Positions 26,181 to 34,653 of a stretch of 64,000 bases of DNA are shown piece after piece. Origin of the DNA: CBDDLJ01 sp965230635. GTDB lineage: Bacteria > Pseudomonadota > Gammaproteobacteria > UBA1113. Made by a program: the position numbers and the translations under genes. The notes beneath the pieces were generated by a model. It was not told the DNA's origin. It was given only the letters and a program-made list of their open reading frames with translations, and did not search any database. The DNA lies in NCBI GenBank assembly GCA_965230635.1, contig CBDDLJ010000021.1:62001-126000 (forward strand), read 5' to 3'. Position 1 is the stretch's first letter. Every line of letters begins with the position of its first letter.

Positions 26181-27530
26181 TCATACCCAGTTAAATAAAT
26201 ATTGGCCGCTGCCGCAGTAATTTTCAATAGCCTGAGTAATGGTTTGCATTGTCATTTGATCGGATGTTGTTGTAACATACTGTTTACTATAATATCGAAT
26301 GATTTTTCTTATGTCAGTGTTATTTTTTGTTGCGATCGCAGGGAAATGTGAACTAGAAATAAATTGTTTAGCTGCTTTTCGGTAATAATACTTAGCTTTT
26401 AGTGAGTTTGCTTTGACACCGAGCCCTTGGGTGTAATGTTTGCCAAGTGCGTAGTGGGCGCAAGGCATACTATTTTTTGATGCTGCTTTATACCAATAAA
26501 TAGCTAAGGACAGATTTTGTGGAACAATATCACCACTTTCATAGTGTGTAGCTAACATGTATTGCGCATTTTCCTCGCCTTGTTTTGCGGCATCTTGTAG
26601 CAGAGTAAGAGTTTTTGATGGATTAGCTGGAACACCAAGTCCATATTGATAAAAGTAAGCTAGGCGTGTTTTCGCTAGCGGGATATTATTTGCAGCGGAA
26701 TGGTAAAAAGCAATTGCTTTTGGTAGGTGGCTTTGTGTGCCTCGGCCATGGTAATAATGTTGCGCCAGCTGAAACATGGCACTAGGATCTTCTTGAAAAG
26801 CAGCTTTATGGTACCAAACGATAGCTATACCATGATTGATGTGTGGGGTAGTTGTCGTTGCATAGAATTTTCCTAATGCTTTTTGCGCAGAAGGTTTTCC
26901 TTTGTCTGCTTCGCTTAATAAGAGTTGATGTGCTGTATTATACGCTCCTTTTTGTATGCAAACAGATGCTTTATATGTGTTGGGTAGTAACTTAATAAAG
27001 ATATAGCTGAAGAGTAGTCCCCAGCCAAGAAAACTAAAAAAGTAGATAATAATGTGTTTTACTGTGGCAATACGGGCATGATTCAGTGATGAGTCATGTT
27101 CAGTGATTTTATATAGAGTTGCTTGTACAGGGATGAGTGGCAGAAAACTAAAGATACCCAGCAGCAAATAGAGCGGGTTGTCTATAACCATAAAAATCTG
27201 CAAATAAAATGCTGAACGCAGAAGAAAATACAAAATACTGAGAAGCAATGGATCCCATTCGCTGGCGATATGATATTGCTGTGCTTTTTTACTAACAAGA
27301 CGAAAAAAGTAGATATTAAGTAATGGGCTGGCGATAGTTAGAAGGATAGTGGGGATGCGTTGCAAACTCTTAGGCAGCAATTTATGTTGCTTCAGCGTTT
27401 TCCAATTTGCGTGCCACCAAAGGATACTATAAAGACCTAGTGTTAGGATTTGAATAAAAATAAAATCCTTTTGCTGTAGTCGTGTCTCGGTAAAATGATG
27501 AGTGCTCGCACTTTGGTTAGTACTGTTCAT
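26181..27530 (-). CDS. Membrane protein with Sel1-like repeats
   Basis: A 449-residue protein. Residues about 20-185 hold four to five hydrophobic helices (FIFIQILTLGLYSILWWHANWK resembles the start of DUF4234/DUF898-type domains). Residues about 195-390 are Sel1 repeats of about 36 residues (A.FQLAQHYYHGRGTQ....AIAFYHSAA; ARLAYFYQYGLGVPANP; AHYALGKHYTQGLGVKANSLKAKYYYRKAA). Sel1 proteins are common in Legionellales, where several aid host interaction. A PmrA-type repeat and -10 stand upstream, supporting a role as an effector or envelope factor by inference. It converges with the RTX gene. Confidence 0.88.
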   Translation of the reverse strand: MNSTNQSASTHHFTETRLQQKDFIFIQILTLGLYSILWWHANWKTLKQHKLLPKSLQRIPTILLTIASPLLNIYFFRLVSKKAQQYHIASEWDPLLLSILYFLLRSAFYLQIFMVIDNPLYLLLGIFSFLPLIPVQATLYKITEHDSSLNHARIATVKHIIIYFFSFLGWGLLFSYIFIKLLPNTYKASVCIQKGAYNTAHQLLLSEADKGKPSAQKALGKFYATTTTPHINHGIAIVWYHKAAFQEDPSAMFQLAQHYYHGRGTQSHLPKAIAFYHSAANNIPLAKTRLAYFYQYGLGVPANPSKTLTLLQDAAKQGEENAQYMLATHYESGDIVPQNLSLAIYWYKAASKNSMPCAHYALGKHYTQGLGVKANSLKAKYYYRKAAKQFISSSHFPAIATKNNTDIRKIIRYYSKQYVTTTSDQMTMQTITQAIENYCGSGQYLFNWV

Positions 27531-27571
27531 TATTTTAACATAGCCTGTTTAAATTCATCCCAATTTTAGGT

Positions 27572-27604
27572 AGTATATTGAGTCAATCTTAAGATAAAAT
27601 TAAC
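27572..27604 (-). promoter_or_regulatory. PmrA-type box and -10 for the Sel1 gene
   Basis: On the minus strand, 27604-27588 reads GTTAAT-TTTAT-CTTAAG, a TTAAK direct repeat at 11-bp period with one base off the YTTAAK-N5-YTTAAK pattern. Ten bases later is TATACT (27577-27572), about 41 bp before the ATG at 27530. The arrangement matches that at 7978-8010. Confidence 0.5.
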
Positions 27605-27668
27605 ATCTTAACAGAATTGTATTAATTATCTTTACTTGCTAAAATTATGCCAGGTTTAATAACCAAGT

Positions 27669-27839
27669 ATGCTGTACATGGGTTACTATAAACAAACTGT
27701 CCAATCTAAGCCTCTATTAGAGAAGTATGGGGCATATTTAGTAAGAAAGCCAAGCTGGCGTCATAAATTTTTGTTTGAGATAAGTTATTTTTATAACCGA
27801 TTGCGTGTATTAACCGGACAGATGGCAATAATTTCATAA
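27669..27839 (+). pseudogene. Probable 5' part of the phosphatase gene, separated by a frameshift
   Basis: This 56-codon frame (MLYMGYYKQTVQSKPLLEKY ... FEISYFYNRLRVLTGQMAIIS) ends at TAA 27837, just where the next frame opens. Removing one T of the TTT at 27832-27834 would join it as ...MAIIHKICPGLYLSRLP, which is what PTPMT1-like and other dual-specificity phosphatases show before the catalytic core ('LFYPTLLY....W..+I.PG+.LG.LP'). Either the gene is recently broken or the read has an indel. The ATG at 27678 is an alternative start. Confidence 0.5.
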
Positions 27840-27852
27840 GATTTGCCCAGGC

Positions 27853-29199
27853 TTGTATTTAAGTCGTTTGCCTGATAAATCCATGCAATCATCTATTTTT
27901 GGTTTGTTTGAAAGGATTAAAGATCGTCCAACAGGGTTAATAGTGGCCTGTAATGATTACTTCGAATTAGCCGGTAGAGGTATTAAATCACATGACATAA
28001 TATCGCCTAGCGATTACGAAGAACACGGCATTCAGCATCATTTTTTACCCATTGCGGATTTTACAGCGAATGTTGATGATAAATTAGTCGTTGATACCTT
28101 ATCGTTAATGAAACAATTCAATCAGCAACAAAAACCCATTGTTGTTCATTGTAAAGCTGGGCGATCACGAAGTGCTATGATAGTAGTGTTACACCTTATT
28201 CAAATTGATGCATCGCTGCATGTCATAGACGATAGTGGGCAATTGAATAGTAAAGCGACGTTATCAAATGCGATCGATAAGCTGATGGCAATTCGAACTA
28301 ACGTAGTGATAGAGCAATCAAAAAGATTAAAAGCACAGAAAATAATTGAGGCATGTTTTGTCAGTGATGATAAAAGCAAGCAGCAGTCTAGCTATACTAA
28401 CATAGCGAGAAGTTTTTCTACTCAATTACCTACTAGATTAACAGTAGAGGCTTATCTATGTTCAGAGCAGTTTATCAAGGACTTTCTACAAAGTCATGAG
28501 TATAAAAAATTGATGATGTACATAGCAAATGATTATTCAAAAAACATTATTTTTTTTAAGATGATAAAATCTTTTTTTGAGAGCATCATGCAAGGTGATT
28601 TAGCTTGGTATAGTAATCTTCATCAGTTGGAAGATGCTACGCTTAATGACGCATTAATCGGCTTTTGTTCACAACAACAATGGGAAAAGGAAATTCTCCG
28701 TGGTAGTAAAGAACAGAATCGTTGTTGTTATCACTTAATCAATAATCTAAAAAAACGTGTGGATGCATTATTGAATTACCGTTTTCCACAATACACACAA
28801 ACATTTTCAGTAAGAAGAACAACTGTCAGCCAGCAGAAAAAATCTTTGATACAGCAGGAGTTGCTTGATAGAGATGCGGCAAACCCAACATTGAATACTT
28901 TTTTTGGCTTATCACTATTCAGTGGAGCAGCTGTGTTAACGGGTGTATTTTTCTTTCCAGCGATGCCTTTGATTATTCCGGTTGTTGTCGGAATAATGGG
29001 TGTTTTTATTATGACTTACAGTCTGATGGGATTGTTTGCTATTAACGCGTTTCCGACTAGAGGATGTGGTATGAATAACTACTCAGCACAAGATCATTCG
29101 TTAGCTCAAACGGTACCGTTGTTAACGGCAACAGCAGGAGCCTGGCTTTGTACAATTATAGAGCATTTGTTACAACACAATAATTTGGGTTATCTCTAG
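27853..29199 (+). CDS. Dual-specificity (PTPMT1-like) phosphatase with C-terminal membrane hairpin
   Basis: A tyrosine/dual-specificity phosphatase domain occupies about residues 1-170. The CX5R signature HCKAGRSRSA is near residue 99, and the general acid is probably the Asp in LPIADFTANVDD. The next 180 residues are unrecognised. The C-terminal region has two or three hydrophobic segments (FFGLSLFSGAAVLTGVFFF, MPLIIPVVVGIMGVFIMTYS, TVPLLTATAGAWLCTII), suggesting membrane insertion. The frame opens at TTG 27853 without a ribosome site, so the true start is probably upstream across a frameshift (27669); an ATG at 27883 is the first in frame. A eukaryote-like fold plus membrane anchor makes it a candidate host-directed effector; this is inference. 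Confidence 0.8.
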   Translation: MYLSRLPDKSMQSSIFGLFERIKDRPTGLIVACNDYFELAGRGIKSHDIISPSDYEEHGIQHHFLPIADFTANVDDKLVVDTLSLMKQFNQQQKPIVVHCKAGRSRSAMIVVLHLIQIDASLHVIDDSGQLNSKATLSNAIDKLMAIRTNVVIEQSKRLKAQKIIEACFVSDDKSKQQSSYTNIARSFSTQLPTRLTVEAYLCSEQFIKDFLQSHEYKKLMMYIANDYSKNIIFFKMIKSFFESIMQGDLAWYSNLHQLEDATLNDALIGFCSQQQWEKEILRGSKEQNRCCYHLINNLKKRVDALLNYRFPQYTQTFSVRRTTVSQQKKSLIQQELLDRDAANPTLNTFFGLSLFSGAAVLTGVFFFPAMPLIIPVVVGIMGVFIMTYSLMGLFAINAFPTRGCGMNNYSAQDHSLAQTVPLLTATAGAWLCTIIEHLLQHNNLGYL

Positions 29200-29249
29200 T
29201 CTTTCGCTATACTAGCCAATTGTGGCAGAATTCTTTATAGGGAACATAC

Positions 29250-30734
29250 ATGAAAAAACGATTGCTTAGCTTGTTAACCGTTGTTATATTGGCTTTATTT
29301 TGTTCACCTTATTTTATGGGGATGATTTCCGAAAAAAAGATACAAACGTTAGCAAAGCGCGCAAGTGCCAACCCTGATTTTTCAGTGAAAGTAAGTGACT
29401 ATCAGCGAGGTTGGTTTGCATCGACAGTAACGCTTGATTTACAAACCCAATCAGCCATTTTAAATCGTCATTTAAATATGCCTAGTAATGTCGCCTTGCT
29501 ACAAGTAAAGCAATGTAAAATTACTCATGGCCCTCTTATATTAGCGAATATTAACGGCAAGCGTAAATTGACCTATGGACAGGCATGTATAGTTTGCAAG
29601 GATCAGTCAGCGTCAACGCAACAATCCCAACTAGCCAGTGAAAATATGAATATCAGTTTACATATACACTTTAATGGTAGTGTCTCGGGTGAGCTGAGTT
29701 TTGATGAATTAATTTATTCAAATGATAAATTTAAAACTACATTTAAACAGGGAAAAATGACGGCTAAAATAAATAATCAATTTAACCAAGTTAGCCATCA
29801 TCTATCAATCAACTCTATTGAAATAGGCGATCAGAAAAACGGCGTACAAATAAATGCTATAAAATCTCAAGGTAATGTTTCTCAGTCTGACTATAATCTG
29901 TGGGTAGGAGAACATATCTCTAGTATTGCTGCTGTTGTTATTTTTCAACAGGGAACATCTTTATTCAAGCTTGAAGATCAACATTATCAACATAATACCT
30001 CTCTTGAAGGAGATGTCATTAATACAGCCTATCTTTTAGATATAGAAAAAGTTAAGTCATTGGGCAAAGATGTTGGGCCTATAAAGCTAGACATTGCTTT
30101 TGATAATCTCGATGCACAAGCGCTAAGTCAATTATTAGTTATAGCAAAAAAATCAATGCAACAGTTGCTTCATCATGATGTTAATATCAATGCGCAAGAA
30201 TATTCGGAAAAAGTGCAATCATTATTGCCTATTTTGCTAAATCGAGGTTTTCGTCTGGCGTTTGATCCTCTTTACATTCAACTGCCAGAGGGAGGAATTA
30301 ACTTACAGGTTAATGTTACTTTTCCTGAGCAGCAAGAAAAGTCGGTTAGCATTGAACAATTAATGTTGGGATCTGATGCAGCGCTTGTTATCACTGTTCC
30401 TAAGAAATTTGCACGAAGTGAACTAATGAAAGCTTATATCTTGAGTCAAGCTCGGCAGGCAAATGGAGTAAAGCAAAGCCCAAGCCAAATCAAAAAGAGA
30501 GTAGACGATGTGCTTTCACAATTGCTAGGTGATGGGGTGATCAGTGAGCGTGACGATGATTACCTATTCTCGATAGGATATAAACAACAAAAGATTTATC
30601 TGAATGATATTCAAGTGCCCACTATTGACGCATTAATAAATAAATGGTCACCAGTTGATGTGTTTTTGGCACCAGTAAAGCCTGCTGAGGCGAATTCACT
30701 GGGTTCAATACCAGATTCTTCATCTTCAGAATGA
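29250..30734 (+). CDS. DUF945 (YdgA-like) envelope protein
   Basis: A 494-residue protein of the DUF945 family. It has an N-terminal signal or anchor (KKRLLSLLTVVILALFCSPYFMGM), then the family-typical segment VKVSDYQRGWFASTVTLDLQ (compare 'Y.RGWFSS'). The body is beta-rich and probably periplasmic, and the family fold is thought to be AsmA-like. The C-terminal end is PADSSSSE-like and polar. Its function is not established. AGGGAA precedes the ATG. The 165-bp palindrome lies about 70 bp after the stop. Confidence 0.85.
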   Translation: MKKRLLSLLTVVILALFCSPYFMGMISEKKIQTLAKRASANPDFSVKVSDYQRGWFASTVTLDLQTQSAILNRHLNMPSNVALLQVKQCKITHGPLILANINGKRKLTYGQACIVCKDQSASTQQSQLASENMNISLHIHFNGSVSGELSFDELIYSNDKFKTTFKQGKMTAKINNQFNQVSHHLSINSIEIGDQKNGVQINAIKSQGNVSQSDYNLWVGEHISSIAAVVIFQQGTSLFKLEDQHYQHNTSLEGDVINTAYLLDIEKVKSLGKDVGPIKLDIAFDNLDAQALSQLLVIAKKSMQQLLHHDVNINAQEYSEKVQSLLPILLNRGFRLAFDPLYIQLPEGGINLQVNVTFPEQQEKSVSIEQLMLGSDAALVITVPKKFARSELMKAYILSQARQANGVKQSPSQIKKRVDDVLSQLLGDGVISERDDDYLFSIGYKQQKIYLNDIQVPTIDALINKWSPVDVFLAPVKPAEANSLGSIPDSSSSE

Positions 30735-30801
30735 CGTATGTCGTGACTAAAATAAATAATTAAACATCGCGGCAAAATGGATGTTATGATGATTGTTCCA
30801 G

Positions 30802-30966
30802 TTATAGCAGTTTTTAATATGACTAAGCCATTATAAACTTCCTCTAACCCGCGCTTGCTTTGGTCTTCAAAAGCTTATTTACAGTAAGTAAACCTCACTT
30901 TTGAAACCGCGCAAGCACGCGTTATACTCGCTTATAATGGCTTAGTCATATTGAAAACTGCTAAAG
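30802..30966. repeat. 165-bp MITE-like palindrome, subtype A, second copy
   Basis: Near-identical to 9691-9855, including the inner part GGTCTTCAAAAGCTTATTTA and the terminal inverted repeats. The right end is altered (GCTAAAG in place of GCTATAA). Its last bases provide the stop codon of the minus-strand transporter gene (30961-30963). Confidence 0.9.
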
Positions 30967-32199
30967 TTTAGTTAGCATTATGGATTTTTTAAGCATAAAT
31001 ATAAATCCAATAAGGCTAATGCATGCAGCGGCGATCAGTATACTACGGTGAGATAATAAGCCAGTACCACTCACTATAAAACCACCAATAGACCAACTAA
31101 CTGCAGCAGCGGCTTCAGCAATCCCCATGACCCAGCCTTGCTCATTGTCAGAAACACAATCTGACATTAAGCTAAGGATACAAGTATAAGCTAAGCCAAC
31201 ACTGATAGTGAGGGGTAGTATAATTAGCCAGTAAGTTAATTCATAAGGTGCTAGCAGGTTAACAAGGATGCTAGCGCCTAAGGTCAATAAACAAAATTGT
31301 GTTATCTGTTGGGTAGAGGCAAAGCGCAATGCTAATCGGATCAGCAATAACATGGTAATTGACATAGCAATGCCTAAATAAGTATTGAACAAGCCTATTT
31401 GCAAGGTGCTATAATGAAATTTTCCCACTAAATCTAGAGATAGAATCTCATAATAAATACTCCAAGCTGTTTGTTGTAGTATGAATATGATCGTCATTGC
31501 TCGCAGAGCAGGCTTTGTAAACACTTTAGTGAGTAAATTTAACACATGTTTACGTGGCTGTAATGCGTGTAATTCTGTTTTATGTGTTTCACTAAAGAAT
31601 AGATACAAGCAGATAGAATTAAATAAGGCGAGACTTGCGGCTAATATAAAAGGTGTTTTATAGTTAAACCAAGTCACTATAGATGACGAAGAAAAGATAC
31701 CACCTAGTAATGGGCCCATGCACCAACCAAGAGAACTGGCCAGAGTAATCATAGCAAGATTAGTGGTTTTGTCTTCTTTTGAACTGATATCGATAATAGC
31801 AGCTTGCGCGATGGCTTGACTGCCTGCCAGTAAGCCGGCAATACAACGACCCAAGATGAATAGGATCAGGCTATGAAAGACTATGCCAAAATAACTAATC
31901 GCATAAGCAAGAACCGTCCCTAATAAACAAAGTAGCATGATCTTTTTTCGACCAAGTTTATCCGACATGGCGCCAAAAAAGGGAGAACCGATCAACATAA
32001 ATACAAAAAAGCTACAGACACTAATGCCGAAATAAAATTCTCGCAAAGCCATTGATGTATTCGCTGCAACTAAGTTACTTTGCGGGTCAAGAAATAAGGG
32101 ACTCAGTAAAGGAAAAATGAAGCCAAACCCCATTGTATCTATGATTAACACCAAGAATAGAGGTAATAATACTTTGATTTTACTGTTATTTTCTAACAT
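30961..32199 (-). CDS. MFS drug/metabolite transporter (TetA-like)
   Basis: A 412-residue inner-membrane transporter with 12 predicted helices. The N-terminal signature VLIIDTMGFGFIFPLLSPLF and the loop GSPFFGAMSDKLGRKKIMLLC fit the DHA1/TetA group, followed by the helix-5 motif ASSLGWCMGPLLGG. The substrate is unknown. The stop codon lies in the tip of the 165-bp palindrome, so the last residues (MLTKL) may have changed when the element inserted. The next gene to its right, also on the minus strand, is separated by 64 bp. Confidence 0.93.
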   Translation of the reverse strand: MLENNSKIKVLLPLFLVLIIDTMGFGFIFPLLSPLFLDPQSNLVAANTSMALREFYFGISVCSFFVFMLIGSPFFGAMSDKLGRKKIMLLCLLGTVLAYAISYFGIVFHSLILFILGRCIAGLLAGSQAIAQAAIIDISSKEDKTTNLAMITLASSLGWCMGPLLGGIFSSSSIVTWFNYKTPFILAASLALFNSICLYLFFSETHKTELHALQPRKHVLNLLTKVFTKPALRAMTIIFILQQTAWSIYYEILSLDLVGKFHYSTLQIGLFNTYLGIAMSITMLLLIRLALRFASTQQITQFCLLTLGASILVNLLAPYELTYWLIILPLTISVGLAYTCILSLMSDCVSDNEQGWVMGIAEAAAAVSWSIGGFIVSGTGLLSHRSILIAAACISLIGFIFMLKKSIMLTKL

Positions 32200-32263
32200 A
32201 AGCGGTCCTCTTTTAAAGATAAATAATAAAAATATAAATCAAGAAAGACAATGTACAGCATAA

Positions 32264-32959
32264 TTATATTGTCCGCGCCGTGACGGTTAGATCATCCTCG
32301 ATTTTAGCAGGTTTCTCTAAACCTGCAAAGCGCTTGCACTGATTTTCAAAAAAGCAGATTAAACCATTAATATTACATCCGCCAAAATAATCTTTTGTTA
32401 AATCTAATTTATAGCGTAGGCCATGTGTTAATTCTTGGGTAATTAATGTGAGGGTATCACCATCTAGTGTTGTGTTGAAAAGAGGAATAGTGAGCAAGTT
32501 TTTCATGAGTAGAGGTTTTATTGAAGGCCTTTTATCTTTTCGATAGCGTCTACTCATTGGATCTTTTTTTCCAGCACGCCAATGCCCAATAGGTTTTTTA
32601 AAAAAACGAATAATTTGTTTAACAGTCTCTTCGAAAGAAGTCGTCTTGATTGGTAATGTTAACAAAACTTTGAAGGATTTACGGGTAGTCTCCTTATTTT
32701 CTGCCGGTCTCCATATAGTACTGTATTCAGCCAATGTTTTAGTAATTGCATTTTTAATTTGTTCATGTGCCTGCTGTCTTATTATGGCAGAGGCTGCTTC
32801 ATAATGATTTTTTTCTAAAGGTTTAACCGCAGCTAGTTTTCCAGATCGTAATTTATTGCCAAGCTTTGAATATCGTGTAATGGCGCTAGCGTCTGTTGGG
32901 GATATCATCGGTTGTTTGGGATTTTTAGCACAAGTCGTTTTTTGTTTTGCCTGTTTCAT
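32264..32959 (-). CDS. Hypothetical basic protein, 231 residues
   Basis: I do not recognise it. The protein is strongly basic (many Lys/Arg, e.g. KKPIGHWRAGKKDPMSRRYRKDKRPS near residues 125-150), soluble, without signal or membrane helix. TTAAGGAG lies just before the ATG, a good ribosome site. It lies upstream of the TetA-like transporter on the same strand and may share a transcript. Orphan; function unknown. Confidence 0.6.
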   Translation of the reverse strand: MKQAKQKTTCAKNPKQPMISPTDASAITRYSKLGNKLRSGKLAAVKPLEKNHYEAASAIIRQQAHEQIKNAITKTLAEYSTIWRPAENKETTRKSFKVLLTLPIKTTSFEETVKQIIRFFKKPIGHWRAGKKDPMSRRYRKDKRPSIKPLLMKNLLTIPLFNTTLDGDTLTLITQELTHGLRYKLDLTKDYFGGCNINGLICFFENQCKRFAGLEKPAKIEDDLTVTARTI

Positions 32960-33156
32960 TTTTAAACTCCTTAACGGTGTTCTTAAATAATATTGAGATA
33001 TCGTATCATATAGAATATAAGAATCAATTCGAGTCAGTCAGCTTTTTTATTGATAGAAGTGTTTCATCCTGTAAAATGCGTATGTTGACTTATATTTGAC
33101 CGAGAAATTTGTTAGCAATGTACTACAATTAAGAAAAATGCTTGCTTGGTCGGCTT

Positions 33157-33666
33157 ATGCAGCAAAATGGAATGACGTTAATAGAAACAATGATTGTATT
33201 AATGATAATGGCTATTTTTCTAGTGATGGCAACACCTCTCTATAGCTATCACCGTGCAAAGATTAATGCTGATACCACCATGGCACAGTTACAAACGGCA
33301 ATACAATTGGCAAGGTTATCCGCGTTAACTTCTGGGGTAGCTGTGACATTATGTCCTAGTGCAAATAAGCAGTATTGCACAGATGATTGGTCGCAGGGTT
33401 TTATTGTATTTACTGATATTGAACAAACGCACCAAGTGACTAAACGTAGTCATTTATTGCATGTATTTCAACTGAATTTACCGCATTCACTATTAGTATT
33501 GCGTGCATTTCCAGAATCGCATTACATGACTTTTCTGCCGCGTGGGTATAATCAAAGACAAAATGGCACTTTTTACTATAGCGATCATCACGCTGCTATT
33601 TATCAACAATTAATTGTTAACCGCATGGGGCGAGTGCGTTTAATTAATCACAAGCAACTGACGTAA
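33157..33666 (+). CDS. GspH/FimT-family minor pseudopilin
   Basis: A 169-residue type IV pilin-like protein. The prepilin peptidase site is NG|MTLIET, with the conserved Glu at +5, followed by the hydrophobic helix MIVLMIMAIFLVMATPLY. The GspH/FimT core contains LQTAIQLARLSALTSGVAVTLCPS and a disulfide pair (C..C in CPSANKQYC), followed by DDWSQGFIVFTD. ATG 33157 places six residues before the cleavage site; the in-frame TTG at 33142 is less likely. Its end overlaps by 23 bp with a second pseudopilin on the other strand. Confidence 0.9.
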   Translation: MQQNGMTLIETMIVLMIMAIFLVMATPLYSYHRAKINADTTMAQLQTAIQLARLSALTSGVAVTLCPSANKQYCTDDWSQGFIVFTDIEQTHQVTKRSHLLHVFQLNLPHSLLVLRAFPESHYMTFLPRGYNQRQNGTFYYSDHHAAIYQQLIVNRMGRVRLINHKQLT

Positions 33667-34153
33667 TGCTCACGCGGCCAGTGTTAGCAATATTGATGTT
33701 ACGGCCATCATTGCCAGCACAATCACTGGCATTAAGAATATAGTCACCCGCACCGCTTTTAACAAAGCCGCGGCTATTATAAACAATATTACTGCTGGCT
33801 GCAGTCACGGTAGTGCCTTGCTCTAATGCGCTGTGTACTTTTATTTTATCCGCGTTGTTGGCAATATCACCATTGCCATCGTTATCGACAAATACGATCC
33901 AGCCATGTGTCCAATCTGTACCGCAAGTGTTTAAGTTTGCATCAGCAGCAGCGCACATGGCAACATTGGTATTTTGTCTTACGGCTTCTGAGCGCGCTAA
34001 CGCGAGCGATGAAATAAATTCAGTGGATAACGTACGTGCTTTATAACCTTGAATAAGTGCATTATAAGAAGGGACGGCAATGGAAACTAAAATGCCAAGG
34101 ATAACCAAGGTCATGAAAATTTCGATTAACGTTAAGCCTTTTTGATATGTCAT
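33644..34153 (-). CDS. FimT/GspH-family pseudopilin
   Basis: A 169-residue pilin-like protein, MTYQKG|LTLIEIFMTLVILGILVSIAVPSYNALIQ, with Glu at +5 after the cleavage site. The core has ARSEAVRQNTNVAMCAAADANLNTCGTDWTHGWIVFVDNDG, the GspH/FimT pattern 'LARSEA...N..V..C........C...W..GW.VF.D', and ends GRVSITSVACD. Such minor pilins prime type IV pilus assembly and DNA uptake. No other pilus genes are nearby. It converges on the first pseudopilin with a 23-bp overlap. Confidence 0.92.
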   Translation of the reverse strand: MTYQKGLTLIEIFMTLVILGILVSIAVPSYNALIQGYKARTLSTEFISSLALARSEAVRQNTNVAMCAAADANLNTCGTDWTHGWIVFVDNDGNGDIANNADKIKVHSALEQGTTVTAASSNIVYNSRGFVKSGAGDYILNASDCAGNDGRNINIANTGRVSITSVACD

Positions 34154-34294
34154 GAGTTAATTTTCTCTCATTTGTGTTGCTAGTATTATTATAGCTTGTT
34201 GTTGTCTTCCTATGGGGAAAGATTAATAAAAGTTGTTGATTTCTAATAAAATTTTTTATAAATTTCATGTTGTCACTGTGTTATGCTTAGCAGA

Positions 34295-34300
34295 TATAAT
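34295..34300 (+). promoter_or_regulatory. Candidate -10 for the IcmD-like gene
   Basis: A perfect TATAAT lies 18 bp before the GTG start, with TTGTCA 19 bp upstream of it as a possible -35. A ribosome site GAGGGG lies between. Confidence 0.35.
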
Positions 34301-34318
34301 CAAAAGTGAGGGGTTATT

Positions 34319-34651
34319 GTGAAAACCAACAATTTGTTCAGAATTCTACCATTTATGATGATGGCATTTGCATTTTTTGTCAGTCATTCAGCCTTTGCTT
34401 TAGTAACACTAGGCGAATCTGCAGAAAATATTATGGGTCCTATGGGGGTTGCTACTGCTGCGATTTATGGTATGTGTTATATTATTGGTACAGCATTTTT
34501 TCTTGGGGGATTGGTGCAATATAAAAATTACCGTGCGAATCCGCAACAAGTCAGACTGGGTACAGCTATTTTACTCGTAGTAATCGGTCTTGTTTTGATC
34601 ATTTTACCCTTTTTAGCAAAATTTTCTTCGTCATCAAGTATTGGTCTTTGA
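34319..34651 (+). CDS. IcmD/DotP-like membrane protein (type IVB secretion family)
   Basis: A 110-residue inner-membrane protein: signal-like helix (FRILPFMMMAFAFFVSHSAFA), a glycine-rich helix (AAIYGMCYIIGTAFFLGGLVQY), then YKNYRANPQQVRLGTAILLVVIGLVLIILPFL. Legionella IcmD/DotP has the same layout and the same 'KFK.HKDNPTQ.P.GTP.ALL..' loop between its helices, so the family link is good by eye. Whether this is the core IcmD of a Dot/Icm system or a stray paralogue cannot be told; no other icm/dot gene is in the window. It starts at GTG 34319 with GAGGGG upstream and runs into the GDPD gene. Confidence 0.72.
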   Translation: MKTNNLFRILPFMMMAFAFFVSHSAFALVTLGESAENIMGPMGVATAAIYGMCYIIGTAFFLGGLVQYKNYRANPQQVRLGTAILLVVIGLVLIILPFLAKFSSSSSIGL

Positions 34652-34653
34652 GT

